From NCBI GenBank assembly GCA_016617855.1, contig JAECUM010000839.1, positions 159,581 through 223,580 on the forward strand: DNA of 64,000 nucleotides, read 5' to 3'. The first letter of the stretch is position 1. Every line of letters starts with the position of its first letter. Below the pieces are notes generated by a model that was not told the origin of the DNA, did not search any database, and worked only from the letters and a program-made list of their open reading frames with translations. Of the stretch, positions 1 to 12,149 are shown piece by piece. Source of the stretch: Megalonaias nervosa (Eukaryota; Mollusca; Bivalvia; Unionida; Unionidae). Made by a program: the position numbers and the translations under genes.

Positions 1-129
1 AGACCAAAGGCAGAAGAAAGAGAAAGCAGTGTGTAAAAACCAAAATGTATCTTTCATAACCTCATCCAATGATGAATGAGATAAAAAGGCCTGTGAGGCA
101 GTAATAGCTCAGACCTCATGGGCTTTAAT

Positions 130-3100
130 CTTCATGAATGAAAGGTTCGTCTCAGCTGGGGACCACTTTGCCTCTCCTGAACAGTCTATCCAACAAAATA
201 TTTTTCTTGAGGAGGCAGTTCCAAACCTCCATGCACAGAAGGCGCATGCATGCCTTCTTGTTGCCTGAAGTATGCTACCACAATGGGCTATTAGAAAAGA
301 CCATCACACAACAACTCCATATTTGATTGACACAATCATGTAGGGCTAAAAAGATACCCTCATTTCTAGACTGTTTATGTGGAGGGTAGTTTCTTCCAAG
401 AACCACAACCCCTGCTGAACTAGTCCTTCTGACTCCAAGTGAGTAGCCCACCCTGAACCTGATGTGCCCAGACACAGATATGAGTAGGCATCAGGGACAT
501 GCATTGGGACTATGTTCATTTGCCCACCAACTTGACTAGTGTTGAAATTCGATCTTAGAGAAATCCAAGCTGTCAGGGAATCCTTGAGCAGTTTCCAGTT
601 CACCAAAAGGAGAAACTAGAGGGGGTGCAAGTGCAGTCTTCCTAAGCAAACCAGGTCTGCCATGGAGTTCAAGGTCCCTGAAAGGATTAATATAAGGGAG
701 CTGACAGCAAAATCTTGGCTTACAGTGACTCGACAAGCAACAGGATTCTGTCCATTCTATCATGGGGGATACATGCTAATCTCCCCATGCATACAAAATC
801 CTGAGAGGGAACTAGCTCCAATTTCTCTTGGTTTGGAAACAGTCACAACCAGGTTAATATGAACTGCAGCAAGATCTTGTCTTAGGGACCCAATTAGACC
901 ATTGTACCTCAACCAGTCATTGCAATACTGGAGGATAGGGATCCCAAGTGACCTCAGCTAGGCAGAAACTGTTCCAATCACTCTGGTTAATGATCTTGGT
1001 TCAGAGGTAAAAAGGCAGAGCATGAAACTGAAAAACCTCCCAGTCCAGACCAAACCAGAGGTACTTCCAGTGAGGAGGAAAACTTGGGATATGAAGGTAC
1101 ACATCCTAAATGTCAATGGAGTCTACCCAGTTGCCAGACCATACAGCAATCCTGACTCAAACTGTAGTCTCCATCTTGAATGATTCCTCCTGAAGATACA
1201 TGTTTAAAGTGGAATGATAACTATCAGCCAAAAGTTTCCACCCGTTTTGGATACCAGGAAAATTCTGGAGCAGACAGCCAGAGATGGGTCATCTGAAACC
1301 CTCTCTACTGTGCCTTCTGTTAACAGATGTGCACCATGCTAGATGTGACTGGTGGCAAAGAATGGGGGACCTTGCTAGAGGAGGCTATTCCCAAAACTGA
1401 AGCTAGTATCCTTTCTTTATTATAGAGAGGACCCAACCCATTGTCTGTTACGCTCAACCAGGCCTCTAAAAAGAAGGCTTGTCCAGCTCATACTGAACTC
1501 CTTCAGAGAGGGATGCATGGCAAGTGAGTCTCTAGGACTGCCCCTACCCCTTCTTTAGAGAAGGGAGAAAGGTCCATAAACTTCCTCTCTGGCAACTATG
1601 TCTAGCTCTAGATGGGCCAGAGGGAGGCTTAAATGGAACTTAAAGAATTTCATTAAAAGCCCGATGAGGTGAACAGGTTGGATACACTTTCTGGGTAAGG
1701 AGCAGAAATGAGAGACCAGTATTATTGGTCCTTCAGATCTCTGCCTCCAAGAAGAAGCCTTAAGAAGGCTCTTACTCTGATCCTCTAGGATTTTTGAAGT
1801 GTCCAAGGAAACATCCCTGCAAAGGTATAGCTGCTCTGCTGATGGCACCATGGACACTGACAAGGAATTCTGTGAGATTTTCAACTGCCTCCTGCAACTG
1901 CTGTAGCATGACTGGAAAAAGAGATTCCTCCTTCAGAAGATTGGAGGAGGCTGTCAAAAACAAGCAAGTATGGGAGAATATGGAAACTAGCAACCTAACC
2001 TTAAGCTCTGGTGCTTCTATTGTCTGAAATGGAGGGTGAGCCCATGTCCCCATAAAAATTCAACACAGAGACCTGAGGTCTCAGGTAGAGGTGGGAACGG
2101 ATCACCCTTTATGCTGCCTAACACACTCCTGTCCCCTACAAAACCTTTGAGAGAGCTCCTAACCATAGTGCAATGAGGGAGCAACAGGAGATCTGAACAT
2201 GAGGCAGCCCACAACTAGATAAAATTTTCTTGTCCTCTGAACCCAAAGACCAGACGTCTTCCTCCTCCACCACCTGAGTCAACAGATGGGAGGAGGGAGG
2301 GAACCCAATGGGAAGAGGAGGTGCTGTCTCGGTCATTTCTTTGGTAAACTCATTACAGTTTACTAGGATAGTAACATTATCTTTGTCCTGCTCTTGCTCC
2401 TGTGAGATACAACTTTTCAACCCCAAGACCCTTGTAGCAGATTTGGCAGGAGGACAAGAAAGCTTCTTGACTTTCCTTGAACATTTGAGGATAATGACTG
2501 GCATACCTCCCTGGCAAGTGATATGGGTCCATGACTCTCATCAGGATGGAAAGAACAATTTACTTTCCTGAAATGGATGCTTCAACATCCTGTAGGATCA
2601 AGAGGAATCAGAGGGAAGGGAGAATGCTGATCTGATCCCCCTCCCTACTCTGGCATGAGTACCCAGACTCCCTACCTGGTCTGTAGCTTTGCCAAAGGGG
2701 TGTCTCAGTCTCTTTCCTTCTACTGATGTGGTTCTAATGACTGCTGACTGGTGCTTGGTCACTGGCCAATCACTGACCAGGTGACTTAATGGAAGGAGGA
2801 ACCTTCCTCTAAATTTATGTAGTGATACTGTTCCTTTCCCCTCCCAAGGAGGCTCTATCTGCTTGTTACCATCACTGTGTTATGGTCCTGGAGAGGGTGC
2901 TGCTCCTCCTTCACACAGAGAGGGGGTGACCTACTTTTGACCCTAGTATTTCCTTCCTTGGAGGGACCCTGGACCTAAACCTAACAACACTGACTGGGTC
3001 AGAACAATCATCAGGGGTCCAAGGGCCTTATATTTTTCTGCAGAGAATGATCCCCTATCCTCCTGGGATTAAATTGTGCTCTTCTCCACCAAAGTGCTGA

Positions 3101-3300
3101 TCTTCATTTGGGTTCCAAAGTGCGAAAGAGAATCCCATATCCTCCTGGGACCTAGGAGTTGTCTTCTACTTCTGACTCCCAAGTGACTCAGAGAAGGATC
3201 CCATGTGCTTTACAGAGGAGGAGGAAGAGGGACTTTCCTCCTCTACTTTCTGCAAGGTCCCATATTTAAACAGACCAAAGACAACAGAACAGACACCCAT
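130..3300 (-). mobile_element. decayed DIRS-like retroelement
   Basis: This block has a richer base composition than its surroundings and many short frames. Around 600-275 on the minus strand a peptide reads SGSGWATHLESEG, then QQGLWFLEETTLHIN, then SLEMRVSFLALHD. The layout D/S-x-S-x-x-GW-x-x-HL...G-x-W...E...LHIN-x-LE is typical of the RNase H domain of DIRS-like (tyrosine-recombinase) retroelements. Higher coordinates on the same strand (1.5-2.5 kb) hold acidic, Ser/Leu-rich frames that could be the gag-like part, which fits the gag to RT/RNase H order. The recombinase would lie off the left edge. Frames are interrupted throughout, so it is dead. Class call moderate; limits approximate. 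Confidence 0.5.
3045..3210. repeat. degenerate ~60-bp tandem repeat
   Basis: About two and a half imperfect copies of a unit containing agaat/agaagga-tccc-ata-tcctcctggga, near 3045, 3128 and 3195. It lies at the upstream edge of the DIRS-like remnant and may be a repetitive gag-region segment. Confidence 0.4.
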
Positions 3301-4211
3301 CTGTTCATTAGTAATCAGTGCACGCAAGGCAGATGGGGTGTATATCCCATGGGGCTTTTTTATCCACATCTGTCCCTCTGTGACATATTGCTTAGGAAAA
3401 TAAAGTCCTGACAACAAAAAACAACAATCAATAATGTTGATTATAGCAAAGAATGGTATGAGACCTATAGGCAAAGACAACCTGAAACCAGCAATATTGT
3501 GCCTACCCATATTTTATTCATAATGAACCTGGTATGAAACCAGCAAAAAAACAACAATGTGATATTGAGTAACAATGAGTGTTGTGTGACCACCTAAACT
3601 GACTATATATAAAACTTATGTTGGTGTGAGACCTCCTAAACAGAGTCTAAAATTCAAAAGATTTCATTAGTCAAAGAATCATCAAACCAGATATTTAAAA
3701 ATATATTTAGACAAATATGTTAGTCTACCAAAACAAACTTCAGACATGAATGGGGAGACTATATCTACCCAAGAGATTGGAAACAACCAAAACTGACTGA
3801 AATATGAATTTAGGAACAATTATGGTTTACCCCATCACCGACGGGGAAGAATACATAAAAGACACTGGTGACAGAGTGGAACAACAATGCATTAAATCTC
3901 ACAAGACAGCTTAAATTATGAATAAATATACAATGAACTGAAGATGAAAACAGTCTAACTCTACTGCATTAAAATGTCAGATACCATACATCTCAGATAT
4001 GAGAAAGTGGCAATATTTTGTTTAGCATGACTGAATTCGACCGAACAAAGATATCATCTTAAGAAAGAGAATGGCTACTTCTATGGGCCTATGACATGAG
4101 CAGACAGAAAGGGTCTGTCTTCTTTCCAGTTCTGAACTTCTAGAACTTTCCATCTAATGGAAGGTTGGAATTTTTTTACATGGACAATGTATTTCCATCC
4201 CAGAAAGTAAG

Positions 4212-4290
4212 GCAATGTTGTTAATGTTGTTTAGCACCATTTTTCAATCCATGATAGTAGGCAGCCAGTATAAGTGGTGGAGGAAGTAAA
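4212..4290 (-). mobile_element. SINE-2 fragment (3' part only)
   Basis: The 3' portion of the tRNA-Ser-like SINE also found at 36.5 and 53.4 kb. It shows tttagcaccatttttca, then ggcagccagtataag-ggtggagg. The tRNA-like head is missing. Confidence 0.55.
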
Positions 4291-4715
4291 GCAATGTGAT
4301 AGCAACCGGTACTGTATTACTGACATTAAAATACTGAAAACAGCCATAAAGGCCTAAAATTCTAACATGGTCATTTAAGTACAAACATAACAATATGCAT
4401 ACAAAATTTTGATTGTTTACATTTAGTGCATTTTGCTTTGTCATGCTAACAAGAGTTTTGTCTACCAAGTAAAAGTCCAAGAAAGTTCCAAAATATGTCA
4501 ATAAAACTGACAAATTGCTGAATAGGCCTGAAAATCTAATCAGGTCATCTACTTATGACTATGATTGTACAGAAAGTTTAGTAGTTTTGTGCTATCGCTT
4601 TACAATGGATTCAGGACAGATGCATGTTAATTGGTGCAAATATACGGACACAAGGATGGACAGCAGCAAACAAATATGCCCCCTTCTGCTGTTACAGTAG
4701 GAGCATAATATAAAT

Positions 4716-4927
4716 ATGGCATTTTTAGGACATGATAAGGCACACATGGCGGCCAGTGTATTTTGGTGGAGGATGAGTCCAGGAATAACCACTGACCCAT
4801 GGGAAGCTTCTTGCAAGCTTTCCCATATATCCACATTAGTCAAGTCAAGATTCGAACACGTGCAGACAGAGGTGAGATGTGAGTGTGCTGTAAAGGCAAG
4901 TGCCACTCACCACTCAGGGCCCCTTGT
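4716..4927 (-). mobile_element. SINE-2 copy, diverged
   Basis: Diverged copy of the same SINE, on the minus strand. It keeps catttttaggacatgataagg, acatggcggccagt, gcaagctttcccatat, a B-box-like stretch around attcgaacacg, and the head end gggcccc. Short open frames across it on both strands are incidental. Confidence 0.65.
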
Positions 4928-5254
4928 ATGATAAGGCGTTATTTACTCTGAGGTGAGTCCAAAGACCAGTACTGTATATTATGTAAATAATGAAATCGTA
5001 CTCTCTGGAGTGAATGTCATATTTGAAGAACTGGAGATGATATATCTGTCTTAACTGCCCTACTCACCAAGGAGTCTAGCATATATGAACTGCAATAAAA
5101 CATCTCTTTAAGTTGTCTCCCTTTGTAGACTGGATACATATTTTGGTCTTAAGGCCATTCAAATTTAGTCAAGCACATCTCAAGAGACCACCCATTCTGC
5201 CAACAAAAAGTGGTCTCCAAAGAGAGGTCTCTCACCAGAAGTCATTATATAATA

Positions 5255-5338
5255 CAGTTAAACCTGCATAAATAAAAATGAAGTCGTTTGTGATGGGTGG
5301 TCTTCTATAACAGTGGTCTTCAATATCAGGTTTGACTG
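5255..5338. mobile_element. 84-bp MITE with TA target
   Basis: The ends are inverted repeats: CAGTTAAACCTGCAT at the left, and CAGTCAAACCTGATAT as the reverse complement of the right. Both are flanked by TA. The TIR start CAGT and TA duplication fit the Tc1/mariner/pogo group. The flank at 5140-5240 has related ggtctcc/agaccacc blocks and may be part of an older, larger copy. Confidence 0.55.
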
Positions 5339-5340
5339 TA

Positions 5341-6900
5341 ACATTTGAAATGCTGTGTACTGGCCACAAATATAAAGGTGCTAAACTTTCTGGTCCAATG
5401 AGTATCTGTTTTTAGTGAAGTTTTTATTGAGCAAATATTTATAATTGCCACAATTTTTCATATAAAAGGAGCAGAATTTTTTGTATATTATGCACCATCT
5501 CTTGTGACTAGCTCAGAAAAGGAGTACACCCACACCTGTGCAGTGTGAATAAAAATATAAATTTTAATTCCATAATGAAAGGTATAAATTTGTTACACTT
5601 AGCTTCCATACATGTATATATCTCCTTCCACAAGTTTGTGCATTTGTACATATTTTGCATCTGAGGTCAAGGCATGTAAAAAAATACAGACATGTGAATA
5701 CCAAACAGCACCATTATCCCATGCCAACTTACAATTAATTTTGTAAAAGCAGCACTATATAACAGGTTCATAAAAATGTATTCCCATGCAATCAATAAAT
5801 TTGCCTGACTGTCTGCCTATCTAATTATCTATTTCTCTATCTGAGGTAGAGAATTCCATTTCCCAGTTGCCCAGGTTACTTTAAAGTAAATGTTGGGCAA
5901 CCAAATGACTCAAAATGAAGGCACAGTGAAACAACCAGCTTCCGATGGCAACAGTTTTATAAAAAGTATGCTGCCATGGTGCAAAATCAATAAAATGGAC
6001 TCTTTACACAAAATGACAGATGGAAAATTTATATTTTGGCACATATTTTGTGAGAACTCCACTGCTAAGTTTTAAATACCTGCATAGTGGGCAACCAAAT
6101 GTTCTAAACATATTTCTACCCCTGCTCTGTCATTCTATCTATCTAGCATGAATTCATTTACATTTTGTGGCTTCACACACAAATTTTGTCAATACGTAAA
6201 TCTGTAACCCTGCAAACAGATCCCTATTCATTGGAACTTCAAATCTGTGGTCTGAGGTAACAAGATCTGTCAAAATTGGAACCCTACAAATAGGTCACTG
6301 TTCACTGGGACTTCAAATCTGTGGGTTGAGGCAACAACAAAACCTATTAAGTGTAAAATCACAGTACAACTCTCTTTCATGATAGCATGATTTTAGATAT
6401 AATGCAGTCATACTATGAACCTTCTTTAAAAAACATCAAAATAAATATTTGTAATATTCTCAATATTCACCAGCTTCAAGACAGATGTACCCATTCATTC
6501 AAATTTTTATGCAATATTTTTTCATCAGTTTTTTTCCAATTCATGGCATCCGTAACTACTTGCAATGTGTTTTCATAAGCAAGACCATTAATAAAGAAAT
6601 TTACAAGTTGTTATTCTACAGCAGCATCTTCACCCTTGTGACTGATAAATGCTTCCTCTGTCCAAGTTAGCAATCCGTCAGCACAAATCTGCACATTTTC
6701 ATTTTATTTTTGTCTTAATTTTGCCAATAGTGTGACAGCATGCATAGTTCAGTTAATCTTTTGGACATTATATTTGGAAGGGTTTATCTTCCTCCACATT
6801 TTATCAAATTTTACCTTTGCCATTTTTAATAATAAATCATTCTCAGTATTATTCAGCCAGGATTATGCTTGCATTCTAATAATATGACCTCAATGCAGAG
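5341..6900. other. no gene recognised
   Basis: AT-rich sequence with no coding signal I can support. A roughly 74-bp imperfect duplication lies near 6225-6330 (ggaacttcaaatctgtggtc / gggacttcaaatctgtgggt). Confidence 0.5.
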
Positions 6901-6904
6901 GTGC

Positions 6905-7527
6905 ACTGATAATCACTGTACTTTATACATGTATTAACATTACTAATGCAATGACAATCACTGTACTTTATACATGTATTAACATTACTAATGCAATGAC
7001 AATCACTGTACTTTATAAGTGTATTGACATGACTAATGCACTGACAATCACTGTACTTTATACATGTATTAACATGACTAATGCATTGACAATCACTGTA
7101 CTTTATGTATGTATTAACATGACTAATGCACTGACAATCACTGTACTTTATGTGTACTGAGATGAATAATGCACTGACAATCACTGTACTTTATATGTAT
7201 TGACATGACTAATGCAATGACATTCACTGTACTTTGTACATGTATTAACATTAATCATGCAATGACACTCTACCTTCATATGTGCATTGACATTACTAAT
7301 GCACTGACAATCACTGTACTTTATATGTGTATTGACATGAATAATGCAATGACAATCACTGTACTTTATATGTGTATTGATATGACTAATGCACTGACAA
7401 TCACTGTATTTTATAGTGTATTGATATGACAAATGCACTGACAATCACTTTACTTTATACATGTATTGACATGACTAATGCACTGACAATCACTGACAAT
7501 CACTGTACTTTATAAGTGTACTGCATT
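6905..7527. repeat. 45-bp minisatellite, left block
   Basis: About 14 tandem units of 45 bp built on acaatcactgtactttata, then tattgacat-actaatgca-tg. Because 45 is a multiple of three, the array is open in several frames on both strands and gives 15-residue peptide repeats; these are not evidence of a gene. The array resumes at 8966 after an inserted transposon. Confidence 0.92.
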
Positions 7528-7534
7528 ACTCATG

Positions 7535-8965
7535 GGGGTGGGGGGTGGGGGTTAGGGAACCGGGCTGTTAAATGACTGAATCCTCATTTTACAATCATGT
7601 CAATATTAATTTTTAATAATGTGCTTTTTCTAATGAAGTTGTTCGTTATTCTGTTTAAATAACATTTATTTTCAAAATGTCCAACATGTGAAAGATCATT
7701 CCAAGTGGTTTCAACAACCATCACGTGTACGCAAAACAGCCATATATTATGTCAATGCTTTTTGTTTTCTTGATGAGTCTGGTTCCCATAGTGGTATTTA
7801 ATAGTATCCTGCCAAATTGGGAGTCAAAAGAGCAGGGAACTAGACTAACTGTTGATACACCACCAAACAAGATTCCTTTTTTTCAAAAACATGAGAAATT
7901 TATTTCATGAGACAACTGTCTATGTTAATCTCAATTTTTGTATTGTATTTGTATTGTTTAGTTAGTACAGTATTGATGTCATGATTTCATTGGCAGTAAT
8001 AATGAAACTTTGTATCATCCTTGAGGATATCTCTAAGTGCCAGTTCAAGAATTCTCTGAAACTCACTTGCCCACAATGGTCCGTATCTGTGAAACCAAGC
8101 TCTTTATTTTACAATGTATTCATTTCGCTTGGTTGCCTTGCTATCTTTGATCACAGTTACCAATGAGTTGGTTGATTTAAGGTAGTTTGTTACATATACA
8201 ATAACATTTATAAAAGTGTTCGACTGATCAAATGAAGTGAGTTCATCCGATATATGACCAGGGCTGCTAGATATTAAGTCTGTACGATTGTTGTGCCTTT
8301 TAACTTTTCTTTTATTCCACCTCCTTTATTTGATTCAAAAGACATAATTAACATGATAATACAAAGGAGGCCAGCTTTTAATTCAGTGCAACAATACAAC
8401 AAATACTTCCGCAAGTCAGTTATCAAAACATGGTCAACACCTAATTAGGTTCTCAGAGAAATGCTCGTGGACATAGCTGTTACGGCAGACTGACGCATTT
8501 TACGTTTAATTACAAGAGGACACATTGCATTTATGATTATTACACTTAAAAGGAACTAAAAGATAGAACTAGAACACAAATTTCAATTGATAAAAAAATT
8601 ATTTAATTTATTAAAGTACTGCCTCCACTCGGAGTAAGTGACATTTCATTGATCGAAATTTCCTTGCATATCATTAATTGTGGTGTACTAGGAATGTCGT
8701 TTGGAAAGAAAATGCAAAAAATTGTATGATTATTTTTAAAGTTGATATTTCATAATGTTGATTAAAATTTCCAGGTCCTATCTACCATTTTTGATGATAA
8801 AACGAGTGTTATATCAAAGTTTCCGTTACAAATTTTGATCGAGATTTTCTTCAAATTCAACAAATAGGGATCAATTTTGGGGGGCATTTTCTGGTTTAAA
8901 AAATGGGATCCATGCATAAAGCGGGTTCGCAAGTTATCAGGGCACGAGTTATTGAGGGAGTGGTG
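7535..8965 (+). mobile_element. TA-target DNA transposon, 5'-truncated copy
   Basis: This 1.4 kb segment aligns in the same orientation with 49935-51260. Shared blocks include taaataac-tttattttcaa, ccacc-cctttatttgagtt-type text, taattaggtt-tca, tgg-acatagc and cacgagttattgag. Its right end is GTTATTGAGGGAGTGGTG followed by TA, and the 45-bp array continues immediately after. The left TIR and about 140 bp next to it are missing compared with the second copy. No transposase was seen, so it is non-autonomous. Confidence 0.75.
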
Positions 8966-9174
8966 TACATGTATTGACATTACTCATGCAATGACAATCA
9001 CTCTACCTTCATACGTGTATTGACATTGCTAATGCAATGACAATCACTGTACTTTATAACAGTATTGACATTACTGATGCAATGACAATCGCTGTACTTT
9101 ATAAGTGTACTGCATTACTCATGCAATGACAATCACTGTACTTTACAAGTGTATTGACATTACTGATGCAATGA

Positions 9175-9238
<64 letters not shown>

Positions 9239-9480
9239 ACATGAATAATGTAATGACAATTACTGTACCTTTATATGTGTATTGACATGAATAATGTAAT
9301 GACAGTTACTGTACTTTATATATATATTGACATGAATAATGTAATGACAATTACTGTATCTTTATATGTGTATTGATATGACTAATGTAATGACAATTAC
9401 TGTACCTTTATATGTGTAATGACATGACTAATGTAATGACAATTACTGCATCTTTATGTGTGTATTGATATGATCAGTGT
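8966..9480. repeat. 45-bp minisatellite, right block, with (AT)n
   Basis: Continuation of the array at 6905-7527, with more diverged units (acaattactgta-ctttatatg, gacatgaataatgtaatg). An uninterrupted (AT)n run lies at about 9178-9235 within the array. Together with the left block it reads as one original array split by the transposon. Confidence 0.88.
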
Positions 9481-10092
9481 GCTGTATATTCATTAATGTC
9501 AGCTTCAGGATTATTTTTCTATCATGTAATAATGAACATGACTCCTGTCATCTCTTTTAAAGATGCAATAAAGTGTCATCCATCCATCCATCAAGTTGGG
9601 CATTGCTGAAACTTATTACAATCTGCCATAGTTCCACATTAGCACTCAGCTACTGTACATAGCAACAGGTTGAAATTACTTTTGGCACAAAGCAAATAAG
9701 CCAGGTATGCAAAAGAGGCAGGTATTACGCAAAGCTAAACAATACACATCACACCAAACATTTCTGAGCATGATTTCTGAGCCTCTAGGATATCATAAGC
9801 CACTTTGTGTGAAGAAACAATCACCAATCAATAAGCCTGTCTTGAATTTACCTGTCTGTTTATTAAGACTAATGAACACAGCCTTTGGACACTATTTGGC
9901 AGTGTGAACATTTCTAAATTTCCAGCCAGAAAAAGGCCATCATTTTTGGAATGTACAATTGCTAATGAACTTCCTAAAGTAAGCAGTTCATTAAAGTGTA
10001 TTTTAGAACATGGCCATTTCACATTTTCTATTGAAACATTCTACAAATTACATTACACATCTTTCATAAAACAAGTAGCAGAAATATAACAA
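9481..10092. other. no gene recognised
   Basis: Nothing recognisable apart from short frames of about 65 codons on each strand at 9707-10089, which lack splice or homology support. A (catc)n run lies near 9578-9592. Confidence 0.45.
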
Positions 10093-10170
10093 GAGTCCCT
10101 CAAAGGGACTGACACTCTATTGGCTTAAAAGAATTTTCAGCAATTCAAAACAAGACCACTTCTTTAAAAT
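10092..10170 (+). repeat. hairpin head of a dispersed element
   Basis: The hairpin AGTCCCT-CAA-AGGGACT at 10094-10110 is followed by gacactctattggc, then aattcaaaacaagaccactt. The same head occurs at 24.31 kb and in diverged form at 63.51 kb, where it precedes the ~135-bp array. Here the array is not adjacent; it begins near 12.15 kb. Confidence 0.6.
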
Positions 10171-10287
10171 GCACTAGTGCATATTATGAAAGAATACAAA
10201 ATTCCAGAAAACTTTAGGAAATTACAGTCCTTTTAACAATACAATTTTCTGACCCATAAAATACTGTCAAACATTTGGATAGACACA

Positions 10288-10620
10288 ATGTGTGTGTGTG
10301 TGTGTGTGTGTGTGATTTAGAGTTTTAACATAGCTTTAACAATTTTAGTCATATTGCTATGGTCTCTGCAGTGGGGCAGTTTATAGTGATGTCTAGTACT
10401 GGCACATCATGTCGCAGACATGAAGCATCATGTCCCACCCAGTCACATTATCCTGATACCAGGTTGACAAGTCCCAACAATAACCTCTTAATATTGAGTG
10501 CCAAATGAGGCAGCTGCCAGTACCATTTTTGCATGTCTCTGGTATGACTCAGCCGGGGTTCGAACATGTGACCTCCTGTATCCAAGGCAGACGCTCTAAC
10601 CACTTAGCCCATGAGAGCAG
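10288..10620 (-). mobile_element. SINE-1 copy with (CA)n tail
   Basis: Minus-strand SINE. The 3' tail appears as (tg)n at 10290-10314. The body includes gtttatagtgatgtctag, acccagtcacattatcctga and cctcttaatattgagtgcc. The B box lies in ggggttcgaacatgtgacc and the A box in accacttagcccatgag (reverse complement of tRNA-like text). Confidence 0.85.
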
Positions 10621-12130
10621 TCCAGAGATACAAAAATAATCAAAGTCAAACTTTCATATTTTGAAAAACATTGATTGTTGTGTTTGAGTTTATAAATAGC
10701 ACACAGGAATAAGGTATACATGTTTCATGGAAAAAGCGTTTGTACGGATGAGATTCATGAAGGAGATGGAGAAAGAATAAATAGCTGAAAGTACAACAGA
10801 TATAACAGAGCTACACACTTCCAACAAATGGAAAATGATTTGAAGTAACTGTTCCTTCTATGGTCATGAGGAAAATTTATATATTATGAACAACTGGAAT
10901 ATCATATTAGGTTAGATGGAAAATAGTGTTTCAGCAAGAGTTTCTCTTCTTTATAGTTGTAATGAAATCATAGTTAGTATTGAACATTAAAATGAAAGTC
11001 TTGTCAGTATAGTTAATATGTGTATGTATTAGTTATGTCATTAAGCTCAGAGATATGAATTTGTTCTGTGTTTTGTGCTTTGACAGTCATAATTTTTGAA
11101 AAAAGTAAAACAAAAATTAGCATACCTGTTATCCCATGCACCTTTTAAAAAGGTTGAGATTATGCCTTCATGTCTGTCTGTATGTCCCTTCATTAGCAAT
11201 GCAATTTATTTACTATGCTATTAAAGACACAAACTTTAAATTTTGGGACAAGACTCTGGGCAGTCTTTAGATATATACAGTAGTTTTAGAATTGTCATTA
11301 TAATTAATGGGATGGGACCATTTTCTGGCAATAGTTACTTTTTGTTAAAATCCAAAGAATTGAAATCTTGTAGGTAGAGATCTGAAGTTGGTTTGTGTCA
11401 TCTTCAAAGCCATACTTGATTGTTTCAAAGTATGTTTCAATAAGATTCACTTCATTTCTTGAAAATTAGTCAAGAGTTGTGACATGCTTTCTTGTCAATA
11501 TGATTGGCGGTATATGGGATTTACTTTGACCATGGTTGTGTATGGGTTAATCTGTCTTTAATGACCATGCTGAAACTCTTATGCAGATTCATTTATTAAC
11601 ATTTAACCTTCACTAAGGGTGAACTTGGGATTAGTACGCATTTACCATGTAGATAAAAAGACAGAGGGCTCATCCTTTTATTATTTTATCTTACATGAGA
11701 GAAAGAGAGAGAGACTTTAAAATGACCCCCACAATCCAATTACATGAGAAATTTACTTGTTTATCCAATGCTCTAAAACTGCATATTAAAAGTGCTTTAG
11801 TTCCAGGAGAGAACATTACCATGTATTTAAACTCTTTTATCCCACTGGCAACAACAGTAGATACTATTTTATTGTCACATAAATTAATATGAACGCACAA
11901 ACATCCACTCTTGCCATTTGCACCCTAGATTACCAGTTTGATCTGTCACATAACCATATTACATGTCAACAAGCTCTATATTTAGATGAGGAAAGCTCTA
12001 CATATGTCAAAGTTTCACTGTCTTTAAGCACAATTTTCAGCCTTTTCAGATTGTACACAAGCTTAATGTCAACAATTTTCAACATCTGAATCTAACAAAA
12101 AAAAAAAAAAAATGAAAGCAAAGTAAAAAT
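10621..12130. other. no gene recognised
   Basis: AT-rich, with short frames on both strands at 11691-11900 and 11889-12089 but no homology or splice structure. An A run is at about 12097-12112. Confidence 0.4.
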
Positions 12131-12149
12131 TTTGAAAAATGTATGCAGG

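Noticed and set aside
4732..4937. Apparent 10-bp target duplication atgataaggc around the SINE-2 copy
   Set aside because: The left instance aligns to the SINE's own sequence (agataggct in other copies), so it is coincidence.
6876..7444. Long frames with 15-residue repeats on both strands
   Set aside because: The 45-bp minisatellite period is a multiple of three, so frames stay open by construction; both strands and two frames do so at once.
10549..10612. tRNA-like A and B boxes in the SINE-1 and SINE-2 copies as possible tRNA genes
   Set aside because: They are part of repeated ~250-350 bp units with tails and target duplications, and do not fold into complete tRNAs by eye.
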